Source: JABSSA01 sp039960995
GTDB taxonomy: Bacteria > Pseudomonadota > Alphaproteobacteria > Rhodobacterales > Rhodobacteraceae
Assembly: GCA_039960995.1 (NCBI GenBank)
Contig: JBDVKF010000076.1
Location: forward strand, 267,908-331,907
Reading direction: 5' to 3'
DNA length: 64,000 nt
Both the position numbers and the translations under genes were made by a program. Every line of letters starts with the position of its first letter. The first letter of the stretch is position 1. The notes beneath the pieces were generated by a model, which saw only the letters and a program-made list of their open reading frames with translations, had not been told where the DNA came from and searched no databases. Below, piece by piece: positions 34,272-42,969 of this stretch.

Positions 34272-34850
34272 GTGGGAAGGCCTGTGCTCGTGCTGGGTTC
34301 GGGCAGTCCTAGACGTCTGGAATTGTTGGCTCAGCTTGGGCTAACACCAGATGTGATCCGCCCCCCCAACATCGATGAAACGCCGCTTACCGCCGAATTG
34401 CCGCGCCCATATTGTGCGCGAATGGCCCGCGAAAAAGCGCAGGCTGTGAAGGCCAACCCTGACGAAGTCGTTCTGTGCGCAGACACGACCGTCGCAGTTG
34501 GGCGGCGTATTTTGGGCAAACCCGAGGATGCGACAGAAGCGGCGCAATTTTTGCGATTGATGTCTGGACGTCGTCACCGGGTCATAACGGCCATTGCCGT
34601 GCGCAAAGGCGGCAAGATCTGGGAGCGCGAAGTTGTCAGTCAGGTTAAAATGAAAACTCTGAGCGACAGCGAAATTGCGGGTTACGTTGCGACGAATGAT
34701 TGGCAGGGCAAGGCCGGTGGATATGGCATTCAAGGACCGGCCGGTGCTTTGATTCCATGGATATCAGGCAGTTTCACCGCAATTGTTGGTCTGCCACTTT
34801 CTGAAACAGCCCTTCTGCTTCAGGCAGCAGGTGTAGAGGTTTGGACATGA
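34272..34850 (+). CDS. maf: Maf-family nucleoside triphosphate pyrophosphatase
   Basis: Hydrolyses non-canonical or m7GTP/UTP/dTTP-type nucleotides to monophosphates. The 192 residues start at GTG 34272, one base after the infA stop. The signature GSGSPRRLELL, a basic ARMAREKAQAV helix and the ADTTVAVGRRILGKPED segment with the catalytic Asp are present. The stop codon overlaps the next gene's start as ATGA. Confidence 0.93.
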   Translation: MGRPVLVLGSGSPRRLELLAQLGLTPDVIRPPNIDETPLTAELPRPYCARMAREKAQAVKANPDEVVLCADTTVAVGRRILGKPEDATEAAQFLRLMSGRRHRVITAIAVRKGGKIWEREVVSQVKMKTLSDSEIAGYVATNDWQGKAGGYGIQGPAGALIPWISGSFTAIVGLPLSETALLLQAAGVEVWT

Positions 34851-35860
34851 AGGGTCGCGAAGCCATTTTGGGCGAATATGCCGGACGAGAAGCGGCAGCG
34901 TTGATCGTTGACGGGGTGCTTGATGATCTGTTGATCGACAGCGATGCACCAAGCCTGGGCACAATTTATCGCGCACGTGCTGTGCGACCGGTCAAAGGGC
35001 AGGGCGGGATGTTTCTGGACACGCCTGATGGGTCTGCGTTTCTGCGTGGATCAAAAGGTTTGTCCAACGGCGACATGCTGTTGGTTCAAGTTTCGGGGAT
35101 CGCGGAACCCGGTAAAGCGATCCCCGTGACGTCAAAAATTCTGTTCAAAAGCCGCTATTCGATCGTGACGCCAGATGCACCGGGGACAAATTTGTCCCGC
35201 AGCATCCGAGAAGACGAAGACCGCATTCGGATATTAAGCGCTGCGGATACGGAAAACGCAGCTGAAACAAGCCATGGCATAATCCTACGCACGCAATGTC
35301 AGGCCGCCAGCAATGACGAAATCGCCGATGACGTGGATGCCATGTTGGCCGTGTGTGATCAGGTCTTAAGTGATGTTGGAACCGAGGTTGAAAAGCTGTT
35401 GGATGGTGATGGTCCGCATGAACTTGCGTGGCGCGATTGGATCACGGACGCGGTGCGTCACGGAGATCTTGACGATCACGTAGATGTCGCGCGCGATACT
35501 TGGGTGTGTTTACCCGCCGGTGCGGGCATGTATATCGAACCGACACGGGCATTGGTCGCGGTGGATATCAACACCGGTTCCGACACATCCTTGGCCGCAG
35601 GGTTGAAGGCGAATATCGCTGCAATGCGCGCGTTGCCAAGTGCCCTGCGTATCAAAGGGCTTGCCGGTCAAGTCGTCATTGATACAGCCCCATCTTCAAA
35701 GAAGGACCGTAAAGTGATCGAAAGCGCGTTGCGGTCTGCGTTAAAAGCCGATGACGTTGAAACCTCGATTGTTGGATGGACGCCGCTTGGGCACATTGAA
35801 CTCAGCCGTAAAAGGGCACGCGCCCCCTTGGCCGCAATTGTCGGAGGGATGAGCACATGA
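34847..35860 (+). CDS. Minimal ribonuclease E/G family protein
   Basis: Endoribonuclease-like protein of 337 residues, much shorter than RNase G (about 490) or RNase E (about 1000). The DNase-I-like catalytic core is present with both metal-binding aspartates, Asp240 (VAVDINTG) and Asp279 (VVIDTAPSSKKDRK), and a SRKRARAP end matching the core boundary. The Cys-x-x-Cys Zn-link and small domain are absent. The ATGA overlap with maf and a second overlap with yacG show tight coupling. This short form is common in alphaproteobacteria beside infA-maf. Confidence 0.85.
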   Translation: MKGREAILGEYAGREAAALIVDGVLDDLLIDSDAPSLGTIYRARAVRPVKGQGGMFLDTPDGSAFLRGSKGLSNGDMLLVQVSGIAEPGKAIPVTSKILFKSRYSIVTPDAPGTNLSRSIREDEDRIRILSAADTENAAETSHGIILRTQCQAASNDEIADDVDAMLAVCDQVLSDVGTEVEKLLDGDGPHELAWRDWITDAVRHGDLDDHVDVARDTWVCLPAGAGMYIEPTRALVAVDINTGSDTSLAAGLKANIAAMRALPSALRIKGLAGQVVIDTAPSSKKDRKVIESALRSALKADDVETSIVGWTPLGHIELSRKRARAPLAAIVGGMST

Positions 35861-36051
35861 AATGTCCCGTGTGTAACTCAGATGTAGATCAAAAGTATCG
35901 CCCGTTTTGTTCGCGCCGCTGCGCAGACATAGATTTGGCGAAATGGATGAACGGTGGTTACGCAATTCCGTCCCAAGATCCTGATGATATCGAAGCTGCG
36001 CTTGATGCTATGGCAAGTGAGCCGACAGATCACGAACCCAAGCCACATTAG
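35857..36051 (+). CDS. yacG: DNA gyrase inhibitor YacG
   Basis: Zinc-binding protein of 64 residues that binds GyrB and inhibits gyrase. The four zinc ligands are CPVC at residues 3-6 and CSRRC at 18-22, followed by ADIDLAKWMNGGYAIP, the family signature. The ATG lies in the ATGA overlap with the RNase gene. The acidic tail is poorly conserved. Convergent with hpaH, 9 bp apart. Confidence 0.95.
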   Translation: MKCPVCNSDVDQKYRPFCSRRCADIDLAKWMNGGYAIPSQDPDDIEAALDAMASEPTDHEPKPH

Positions 36052-36060
36052 GCGTGTTAT

Positions 36061-36861
36061 TCAGTCGAAAGATACGGCGACTTGGCCAAAGGATCCGAAA
36101 TCGGCTTTGATATATGTGCCTGACGGGCATTCAATTGGGCGAATGAAGCTACCGGATAATATGACCTGTCCCGGCTCAATGCTTTGACCGTATTGGGCCA
36201 TGCGGCGCGCGAGCCAGACAACACTTTCAACAGGATCATTTAGAACGCCCGCACCCAGACCGGTTTCCTCAATCCCATCGTTGCGGAAGGTTAGTGCACC
36301 AACCCAACGCAGATCGAACGTGTCTGGCGGGTGACGTTGTTGCCCCAACACGATCCCTGCATTGGCTGCATTGTCGCTGATTGTGTCAAACACATTGCGC
36401 GGTGTTTTAGTCTCAGGGTCCATACGTTTGATACGTGTGTCCAGAATCTCGATCGACGGGGCCACATAGTCGGTTGCGTTCAAAACATCATCGCGCGTGA
36501 CATCGGACCCAGCCACAGCAGATTTCATGACAAACGCTATCTCCGCTTCTATCCGAGGCTGGATAAACCGGTCCTCAGGGATGCACGACCCGCTGTCGAT
36601 CACCATGTCATCGAACAGTATCCCGCTGTCGGGAATGTCGATGTTCAACGCACTTTGCATGGCCTTTGATGTCAGACCAATTTTCCAACCGACCACTTTG
36701 CGCCCTTGTGCAATCTTTTGTTTTAAAATGGCGTTTTGAATGGCATAGGCGTCGGCCATGTTTATGTCCGGGTAACGCAAGGAAAGCAGCCCGATTTGAA
36801 CGCCCGTTGCTTCGGCATTCAGTAAATCGGCGGCAACGCGGACGTGGTCGTCGGGTGTCAT
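36061..36861 (-). CDS. hpaH: 2-oxo-hept-4-ene-1,7-dioate hydratase
   Basis: Metal-dependent hydratase that adds water to 2-oxohept-4-enedioate, the last step before the aldolase in homoprotocatechuate meta-cleavage. It has 266 residues of the FAH-like hydratase family. VVGWKIGLTS (about 56-65), the metal-site segment RIEAEIAFVMK, and the C-terminal VILSGSFIRPIECPSGTYIKADFG are present. Start overlaps the upstream FAH gene by 4 bp. Last gene of the leftward hpa operon. Confidence 0.93.
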   Translation of the reverse strand: MTPDDHVRVAADLLNAEATGVQIGLLSLRYPDINMADAYAIQNAILKQKIAQGRKVVGWKIGLTSKAMQSALNIDIPDSGILFDDMVIDSGSCIPEDRFIQPRIEAEIAFVMKSAVAGSDVTRDDVLNATDYVAPSIEILDTRIKRMDPETKTPRNVFDTISDNAANAGIVLGQQRHPPDTFDLRWVGALTFRNDGIEETGLGAGVLNDPVESVVWLARRMAQYGQSIEPGQVILSGSFIRPIECPSGTYIKADFGSFGQVAVSFD

Positions 36862-37712
36862 AGAACTTCATCCTCGACACCATTTCGTAGAGTTCCGATG
36901 CCCTCAACCTCGACTTCGACCACATCGCCGGGTTTTAAATACCGCGGTGGATCAAACCGTGCACCTGCGCCGGTTGGCGTGCCAGTTACGATGATATCGC
37001 CCGGATTAAGGGTCATGAATGTCGAGATGTATTCGATCTCTTGCCGGATCGGGAACGTCATACGGCTTAGGGTATCGTCCTGTCGGATCTCGCCGTTGAC
37101 GCGGGTGACAATGCGGGTATCGTCCAGTTGCGCCGGGTGGGTAAAGGGCACCAGCCACGGGCCCATCGCGCCGGATTTGTCCCAGTTCTTGCCTTGGGTG
37201 ACATTGAACTTTGCGTGTCTGACCCAATCGCGAATTGTCCCTTCGTTGCACAAAGTAAGGGCAGCGATATGGTCATAAGCGTCGTCACGATGAATGCGTC
37301 GCCCTTGTTTACCGATTACGATTGCCACTTCACCTTCGTAATCAAGTGTATGGTTTTCAGGTGGGCGGACCAGGTTGCGTCCATGTCCGGTAAATCCGGA
37401 CGCAAAGCGAGGAAACAGGGACATGTATTTGGGCGCATCGCTGCCGTCTTTGTATTCGGCGTTGCGATCAGGAAAATTCACGCCGACGCATAAAATCCGA
37501 GCCGCTTCCGGCAGCACCATTTCGTATTCAAATTCGGTGTGCGTCACTGTCTTGCCCACAGCGAGCTTTTCAAGCTGACCCAGTGCACCTGCGCGGATCA
37601 CATCCAACAAGCTCGCCCATTGTGAGCAGTGATCATTCAACGCGATCATGCCAGAGTCAGTCACTGCGCCAAAATAGGTCTGCCCGTTTGCGCTGTAAGT
37701 CGCGTATTTCAT
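36858..37712 (-). CDS. Fumarylacetoacetate hydrolase-family enzyme, probable HpaG-type isomerase/decarboxylase
   Basis: FAH-fold enzyme of 284 residues (start ATG 37712). In this operon the expected job is decarboxylation of 5-oxo-pent-3-ene-1,2,5-tricarboxylate (OPET) to 2-hydroxyhepta-2,4-dienedioate. Metal ligands appear in LDYEGEVAIVIGKQGR and a later Asp-containing NVTQGKNWDKSGAMGPWLV; the C-terminal GDIIVTGTPTGAGARFDPP loop is canonical. E. coli HpaG is a fused double domain of 429 residues; this is a single unit. Starts and stops overlap by 4 bp on both sides. Confidence 0.85.
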   Translation of the reverse strand: MKYATYSANGQTYFGAVTDSGMIALNDHCSQWASLLDVIRAGALGQLEKLAVGKTVTHTEFEYEMVLPEAARILCVGVNFPDRNAEYKDGSDAPKYMSLFPRFASGFTGHGRNLVRPPENHTLDYEGEVAIVIGKQGRRIHRDDAYDHIAALTLCNEGTIRDWVRHAKFNVTQGKNWDKSGAMGPWLVPFTHPAQLDDTRIVTRVNGEIRQDDTLSRMTFPIRQEIEYISTFMTLNPGDIIVTGTPTGAGARFDPPRYLKPGDVVEVEVEGIGTLRNGVEDEVL

Positions 37713-39106
37713 GATATCTTTTTCCACACATCCTGAATGACATCTGCGGCCATGATGACATCGTCGCGTGTTGTGTCGAATTGCCCAACTGAAAACCGAA
37801 TGATCTTGCGCCCTAGAAATGACCCTTGGGTCAGGTAAATGCGACCGTCATCATTCAAGGCATCGACCAGCTTTTGCTGGTCCTCATCGCTCCCGGGGCA
37901 GCGAAAAGAAAACAGGCTTAGGATTGGGTCAGTCACAATTTCAAAACCATCAATGGCACGTATCGTTTCACACAGCTCGTTGGCCCATGAAACATGGTTG
38001 CGAATGCGTTCTCGCAACCCTTCCAAGCCATAGGATCGGATCAAGAACCAAATTTTCAACGCTCGGAATCGTCGACCCAAGGGAATGGTCCATTCCGAGA
38101 AATTGGTAACGGCGTTCCCAGATGTTTTCAGGTATTCGGGTTCGATCTTTAAAGTGTTCAGCTGGGCAGTGGGGTCGGCAAGGAATTGGACAGAACAGTC
38201 AAACTGCGCGCCCAACCATTTGTGTGGATTGGAAACGATGCTGTCAAAACCAGCCACATCTGCCCAGAAATCATCGCGGAATTCGGGACAGATCATGGCC
38301 GAGCCAGCCCATGCCGCATCTAAATGCGTATACAGGTCTTCGTCTTTTGCGACTTGCAGCACTGGGCCGAGATTATCAGATGCACCGATGCCTGTGCCGC
38401 CTGTGATCCCAATAATACCAGCAGGAATATGACCCTCAGCGCGATCCGTTGCGATGGCTCGGCGCAACGCTGTGACGTCAATGGAATGCCGATCCCCTTT
38501 GGTTTGGATTTTGACCAAATTGGCTTGGCCGATGCCTGCAACCCAACATGCACGGTCAATCGATGAATGCACCTGATCTGAACAATAAATCCTCAGATTG
38601 CCCTTGTTATTCAATCCGTCAGCATTGCCTGAAAATCCTGTTGCGCGTTCTCGCATGGTCAACACGGCCGAAAGGGTGGCCGATGATGCGCTGTCTTGAA
38701 TGACACCTGTGTAACGGGCGGGCAAGCCGAGTGCTGTGCGCAACCAATCGACCATAACTTGTTCGACTTCAGTGGCGGCCGGAGACGTTTGCCACAACAT
38801 GCATTGGGCCGCGATTGTGGTCACAAGCATCTCAGCCAACATGGAAGGGGGCGCGGCATTTGCTGGGAAATAGGCGAAAAACCTCGGATGCTGCCAATGG
38901 GTCATTCCCGGCATCACGATGCGTTCGAAATCCGCCATGATTGCATCCATCGCTTCGCCGGTTTCCGGCGGCGTGGCGGGCAGCAATGCTGTGATATCAC
39001 CGGGTTGGGTTTGCGCGCGAACCGGTCTGTCAGCTAGTGTCTTGTGATAATCAGCGGCCCACTTTGAGATATGTTTGCCCCAATGTTCAAATTCGTCCCA
39101 ATTCAT
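37709..39106 (-). CDS. PLP-dependent aromatic-L-amino-acid decarboxylase family protein
   Basis: Group II decarboxylase of 465 residues (ATG 39106), related to DOPA, tyrosine and tryptophan decarboxylases. PLP Lys is in SNPHKWLG; the aldimine-stabilising Asp/Ala is in LYTHLDAAWAG; PGMTHWQHPRFFAYFP near residue 70 is a signature of aromatic-amino-acid decarboxylases. Its stop overlaps the FAH gene start by 4 bp, so it belongs to the hpa operon. Inference: it makes tyramine or dopamine, whose oxidation yields (3,4-di)hydroxyphenylacetate for the pathway. Confidence 0.88.
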   Translation of the reverse strand: MNWDEFEHWGKHISKWAADYHKTLADRPVRAQTQPGDITALLPATPPETGEAMDAIMADFERIVMPGMTHWQHPRFFAYFPANAAPPSMLAEMLVTTIAAQCMLWQTSPAATEVEQVMVDWLRTALGLPARYTGVIQDSASSATLSAVLTMRERATGFSGNADGLNNKGNLRIYCSDQVHSSIDRACWVAGIGQANLVKIQTKGDRHSIDVTALRRAIATDRAEGHIPAGIIGITGGTGIGASDNLGPVLQVAKDEDLYTHLDAAWAGSAMICPEFRDDFWADVAGFDSIVSNPHKWLGAQFDCSVQFLADPTAQLNTLKIEPEYLKTSGNAVTNFSEWTIPLGRRFRALKIWFLIRSYGLEGLRERIRNHVSWANELCETIRAIDGFEIVTDPILSLFSFRCPGSDEDQQKLVDALNDDGRIYLTQGSFLGRKIIRFSVGQFDTTRDDVIMAADVIQDVWKKIS

Positions 39107-39149
39107 TGGATTGCCTTGCATTTGTTACGAATGATGTCAGCGCAATAGG

Positions 39150-40133
39150 TCATGGGGCGATGATTGGGCTGGCGGACATGTTTGACGCTTTGATTTCGAC
39201 ATCTACAAATGAAGTTCCGTGTTCGAACCAACTTTTGGGGGCCGGGGCGCCCCACAAGGTTTGCCGCTGTGGGTCTTTTAAGTCCCATTTGATCGGCTCG
39301 TGGTCCGGATCCAACGTTTGGTAATCCGAACAGTAAATTTCGATCCGATGACCATCCGGGTCCAGAATGTACAAAAAGAACGCGTTTGATATGCCATGTC
39401 GCCCGGGTCCGCGTTCAATGTTGGACACATACCCAGTCGTCGCCATCAGATCGAGCAGATCAATGATGTTCATCGGCGTCGGCACCCAATAGGCAACGTG
39501 ATGCATGCGAGGGCCAGTTCCGTTGGTGAACGCAATATCGTGCACGCCGCCCTTACGCTGCATCCAAGCAGCCCATAATTTTTCGCTCGCGGCGTCTTCG
39601 GTGTATTCCGTTACGCGGAATCCAAAGTCGTTGTAAAAGGCAACCGATGCATCAACATCACTGGAAAAACAGTTGAAATGGTCGATCCTCAAAGGTTTGA
39701 CCCCGCGATAAAGCGCATATTCTTGATGGATCGAAACCAGTCTGTCCATCTTGTGGTAAAACTCAAGCGGAATGCCCGAATTATCAGAGGTCAGCAGTGT
39801 GCGTCCCTGAAATGGGCGGTCGACCCACGATGTCGGACGACCCTTTGATTGGAAATAAACGTCAGCTTTGCCCAAGTCTTCATCGTCAAACGTTTTGAAC
39901 CCCAACACCTCAACGGTCCCGGGCGCGTCGGAGCGTTGTAAAATCACGCTATGATGTCCGCGTTCTTCCATCGCGCGCAGATAGACGTGATCGCGCGTTT
40001 CGTCAGAGATTTGGAAGCCTAGAATATCCGTATAAAACGTTTTGGAGGCCACCAAATCTTTGACGTTTAGACACACATGCGACAGGCGGATCGTGTTGAA
40101 ATCCGGATAGAGATTGGGGGCAGGAACTGACAT
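39150..40133 (-). CDS. hpaD: 3,4-dihydroxyphenylacetate 2,3-dioxygenase (type I extradiol)
   Basis: Ring-cleaving enzyme that opens homoprotocatechuate to 5-carboxymethyl-2-hydroxymuconate semialdehyde. It has 327 residues made of two vicinal-oxygen-chelate modules. The metal ligands are His152 (RIDHFNCFS), His211 or 212 (RMHHVAYW) and Glu265 (HRIEIYC). This is the VOC-fold enzyme type seen in Arthrobacter and Brevibacterium rather than the LigB-type E. coli HpaD. 12 bp downstream of hpaE. Confidence 0.9.
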   Translation of the reverse strand: MSVPAPNLYPDFNTIRLSHVCLNVKDLVASKTFYTDILGFQISDETRDHVYLRAMEERGHHSVILQRSDAPGTVEVLGFKTFDDEDLGKADVYFQSKGRPTSWVDRPFQGRTLLTSDNSGIPLEFYHKMDRLVSIHQEYALYRGVKPLRIDHFNCFSSDVDASVAFYNDFGFRVTEYTEDAASEKLWAAWMQRKGGVHDIAFTNGTGPRMHHVAYWVPTPMNIIDLLDLMATTGYVSNIERGPGRHGISNAFFLYILDPDGHRIEIYCSDYQTLDPDHEPIKWDLKDPQRQTLWGAPAPKSWFEHGTSFVDVEIKASNMSASPIIAP

Positions 40134-40145
40134 CTGATCACCTCC

Positions 40146-41657
40146 TTAAAGGGCACCAAGGCGTGAAATTTTATGATTCCCGGTGGCAAATCCGACATGC
40201 TTTTGTTCCATATAGAATTCAAATGACCAATCGCCGCCATCCCGACCAATTCCGCTGTTTTTGACCCCTCCGAAGGGTGTCGGGAGATGGCGTACATTCT
40301 CTGAATTCACCCAGATCATGCCGGCCTCAAGTTTGTCCGTAAACCGGAGTGCTCGGGTCAGATCGCTGGTCCAGACATACCCGGTCAGACCATATTCGGT
40401 GTCATTCGCAATTTGCAACGCGACTTGTTCCGTTGAAAACGGAATGGATGTCAGGACTGGCCCAAAGATTTCCTCGCGTGCGATGCGCATTTGATTTGTG
40501 GCATTTGTAAAAAGGGTGGGGCGTACGAAAAGGCCTGGTCCATCGACGCGAACACCCCCGGCTGCGATTGTTGCGCCGTCCTCTTTGGCAATGTCAAAGT
40601 AGCCCGTCACCTTGTCGAAATGGTCCTGAGTGACAAGTGGGCCAATCTCTGTCGTGGGATCCAAAGGATGCCCGACTTTGATGCTGTTCACCCGCTCAAT
40701 CAACTTGGTTTCAAATTCCGCTTGGATGCTGTCGTGGATCAAAAGCCTTGAAGACGAGGTGCAGCGTTCACCATTGATCGAGTAGATCATGAAAATCACC
40801 GCATCTAACGCGCGGTCGATGTCTGCGTCATCAAACACGATGACCGGGTTTTTTCCCCCCAATTCCAGATGTACTCGTTTTAGAGTATCCGCGCCCTGTT
40901 TGATGATGTTGCTGCCGGTGCGACTTTCACCAACAAATGCGATAGCTTTTATCGCGGGATGTTCCGTCAACGCTTTGCCAGCCTCTTCGCCAAACCCATT
41001 CACCGTATTCAATACCCCGGCAGGAAGGCCGGCTTCTTCTGCGATCTCGACCAAAAGTCTAGCGGTCAAAGGCGATGCTTCTGCCGGTTTATGAACAACC
41101 GTGCACCCCGCCGCCAAAGCGGGCGCGATCTTCCAGGTCGACAACATGAACGGGGTGTTCCACGGCGTGATTACACCGACCGGGCCGATTGGGACCCGGG
41201 TTGTGATGTTCATCAATGTCGGCGATTTAAGGTGCTGACCATCGCGCGCTTGCTCAACCTGATCTGCAAAGTATCGAAAATTCTCTGCCCCGCGCAATGC
41301 CGCCTTGGACATAAACCGCAAAGCTTGCCCCGTATCCCAACATTCACAAAGCGCGATCTCTTCTGCGCGTGCTTCGATGCCTTTAGCGATGTTGATCAAA
41401 ATCTTGCGTCGTTCTTTCGCGGCCATGTCACTCCAGTCTGCAAATGCATTCGAAGCCGCTTGTGCTGCCGCATGGACGTCTGATGTGTCACTGCGTGCAA
41501 CGTGACAGATCAAGCTTTGGTCCACCGGGCTTTCATTGGCGAAACTGTTCCCTGATCCGTCATGATCTTTGCCTGCAATACGATTGCGTATGCCATCCTT
41601 CTGAAATCGGGATAGGAAGCCCTGAAGCTTGTCCAAGTTTCGATCAAGCTCAGTCAT
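40146..41657 (-). CDS. hpaE: 5-carboxymethyl-2-hydroxymuconate semialdehyde dehydrogenase
   Basis: NAD-dependent aldehyde dehydrogenase oxidising the ring-cleavage product to 5-carboxymethyl-2-hydroxymuconate. The 503 residues contain GPVGVITPWNTPFML, the glutamate motif LELGGKNPVIV and the nucleophile segment NGERCTSSSRLL. The substrate is assigned from its position between hpaF and hpaD. Start overlaps the hpaF stop by 4 bp. Confidence 0.92.
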   Translation of the reverse strand: MTELDRNLDKLQGFLSRFQKDGIRNRIAGKDHDGSGNSFANESPVDQSLICHVARSDTSDVHAAAQAASNAFADWSDMAAKERRKILINIAKGIEARAEEIALCECWDTGQALRFMSKAALRGAENFRYFADQVEQARDGQHLKSPTLMNITTRVPIGPVGVITPWNTPFMLSTWKIAPALAAGCTVVHKPAEASPLTARLLVEIAEEAGLPAGVLNTVNGFGEEAGKALTEHPAIKAIAFVGESRTGSNIIKQGADTLKRVHLELGGKNPVIVFDDADIDRALDAVIFMIYSINGERCTSSSRLLIHDSIQAEFETKLIERVNSIKVGHPLDPTTEIGPLVTQDHFDKVTGYFDIAKEDGATIAAGGVRVDGPGLFVRPTLFTNATNQMRIAREEIFGPVLTSIPFSTEQVALQIANDTEYGLTGYVWTSDLTRALRFTDKLEAGMIWVNSENVRHLPTPFGGVKNSGIGRDGGDWSFEFYMEQKHVGFATGNHKISRLGAL

Positions 41658-42043
41658 TTACCTGCCTCTAAATGATCGCGGATGGTGCTGTATTTTGGTG
41701 AAAGTGCCGCGTTGATGTCGCGCATTTCTAGCGACAAAGAGACGGGTCGCGTTGCCATCACTGGTGCAAGAAACGCGCGTGCGGCATCAAAGACTTGTGT
41801 CGCCGCATTGGCCTTTGTCTCGTCATCGCGACCTTCACGCAACCGGATCGAAATGTCGATAAACCCGTGCTTTGGATCGCCATCCGCAATTGCATAATGA
41901 TCCACACAAATCGCGCGGACCCGGATGCCCGCCATTGGGAAAGTCGCGATCGATGCCGCCTTGCTGCGTATCACTTCGCAGAACGCTGCCATATCAACAG
42001 AATCCGCTAGGTTCTTGGTGTATTCGATATGGAAATGGGGCAT
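41654..42043 (-). CDS. hpaF: 5-carboxymethyl-2-hydroxymuconate isomerase
   Basis: Tautomerase-superfamily isomerase that converts 5-carboxymethyl-2-hydroxymuconate to its 2-oxo-3-ene form. It has 129 residues and begins MPHFHIEYT; Pro2 becomes the catalytic N-terminal proline. Segments HYAIADGDPKHGFIDISIRL and SLEMRDI are family-typical. First gene of the leftward operon; a 14-bp palindrome sits 7 bp upstream of the ATG and no good Shine-Dalgarno is seen. Confidence 0.92.
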   Translation of the reverse strand: MPHFHIEYTKNLADSVDMAAFCEVIRSKAASIATFPMAGIRVRAICVDHYAIADGDPKHGFIDISIRLREGRDDETKANAATQVFDAARAFLAPVMATRPVSLSLEMRDINAALSPKYSTIRDHLEAGK

Positions 42044-42049
42044 ATTTTC

Positions 42050-42063
42050 ATTAACATGTTAAT
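42050..42063. promoter_or_regulatory. Perfect 14-bp palindrome at the hpa operon start
   Basis: attaacatgttaat, a perfect palindrome 7-20 bp upstream of the hpaF ATG. Its position fits a repressor operator (a MarR-family HpaR regulates this pathway in enterobacteria). No regulator gene is adjacent, so the binding protein would be encoded elsewhere. Confidence 0.55.
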
Positions 42064-42233
42064 TAAGGTGCGGCCGCTCTGTCAACTCTCCACCTTATCC
42101 AAGGATGGACCTTACATGTGATCATTGGGCTTCGGATAAGACTGCAAAAAGCAAAGCCACGCGCAATATGAGGTGCGCATGGCTAAGATGCCAAGGTTTT
42201 TGAGTCACCGAAGACTGGGCTTCGGTCCTGACC

Positions 42234-42650
42234 TTACTCGGATTCGTGCACACCCGTCCGCATACGGCTGATGTGATCGTCCCATCCTTTGTCGAATGCC
42301 ATGGCAAGACCAAACGCCTCAATTGTGTCTGGGATACCCGAGTGTTCAAGGCGCAAACGCGTGCCACCACTAACCGGTTCAAGCCACCATTTCACATTGG
42401 TGACCAATTCGCCCATCGGCCCTGCGCAAAACGTCATCTCCAAATAATTTGGTTCCTCAGCCGACAAAACATCGCCCCAAAGAACCTTGTTACCGCTGTC
42501 GACACCGAAAAGCTCATAAGGCGCATCAGCTTGCAAAGGGGTTTTTGGTTTGTGAAACCAAACCGCAAGTTTTTCGGGCTGCGTTAGCCAAGGCCAGACC
42601 TTTTCTGGCGGGACGTTTAGATAAATGGATTTACTGATCGTCAGCGTCAT
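42234..42650 (-). CDS. SRPBCC (AHSA1-type) domain protein
   Basis: Small START-like/AHSA1 protein of 138 residues from ATG 42650, which has AGGAA 8 bases upstream; a TTG at 42668 is less likely. Motifs VPPEKVWPWLTQPEKLAVWF and LRLEHSGI...GWDDHISRM are typical of proteins encoded beside ArsR regulators. Such proteins bind hydrophobic ligands; no activity is known. It overlaps the ArsR gene by 20 bp. Confidence 0.88.
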   Translation of the reverse strand: MTLTISKSIYLNVPPEKVWPWLTQPEKLAVWFHKPKTPLQADAPYELFGVDSGNKVLWGDVLSAEEPNYLEMTFCAGPMGELVTNVKWWLEPVSGGTRLRLEHSGIPDTIEAFGLAMAFDKGWDDHISRMRTGVHESE

Positions 42651-42969
42651 GTTCGTTTTCCTGTTCAATTGCAGTTTTCAAAGCGTCGAGGCGATTGTCC
42701 CAGAAGTGGTCAAAGAAGCTCAGCCAATCTCGAATGGGCGCAAACCCCATCGGGTCAACTTGAGTGACAACTTCACGACCCTTAGGGGTCATTGTGATCA
42801 GACCTCCGTCCGACAGTACGGTGAGGTGTTTCTTGACGGCGGCGCGGGTCATTTCGAATCCGGCAGCCACTTCGCCAATGGTCATGTTTCGATGTGTGAG
42901 ACGTTGCAAAATTTCGCGACGCGTGGGGTCCGCAAGGGCGCGAAACGCAGGCTGTTGAGGCGCCGTCAT
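42631..42969 (-). CDS. ArsR-family regulator (SRPBCC-linked type)
   Basis: Winged-helix regulator of 112 residues starting MTAPQQPAFRALADPTRREIL. Helix-turn-helix is at about residues 29-55 (MTIGEVAAGFEMTRAAVKKHL). It lacks metal-binding Cys residues, as is usual for ArsR proteins paired with SRPBCC partners. The start overlaps the cupin gene stop by 4 bp. A palindromic operator candidate lies upstream of the operon. Confidence 0.92.
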   Translation of the reverse strand: MTAPQQPAFRALADPTRREILQRLTHRNMTIGEVAAGFEMTRAAVKKHLTVLSDGGLITMTPKGREVVTQVDPMGFAPIRDWLSFFDHFWDNRLDALKTAIEQENEHDADDQ

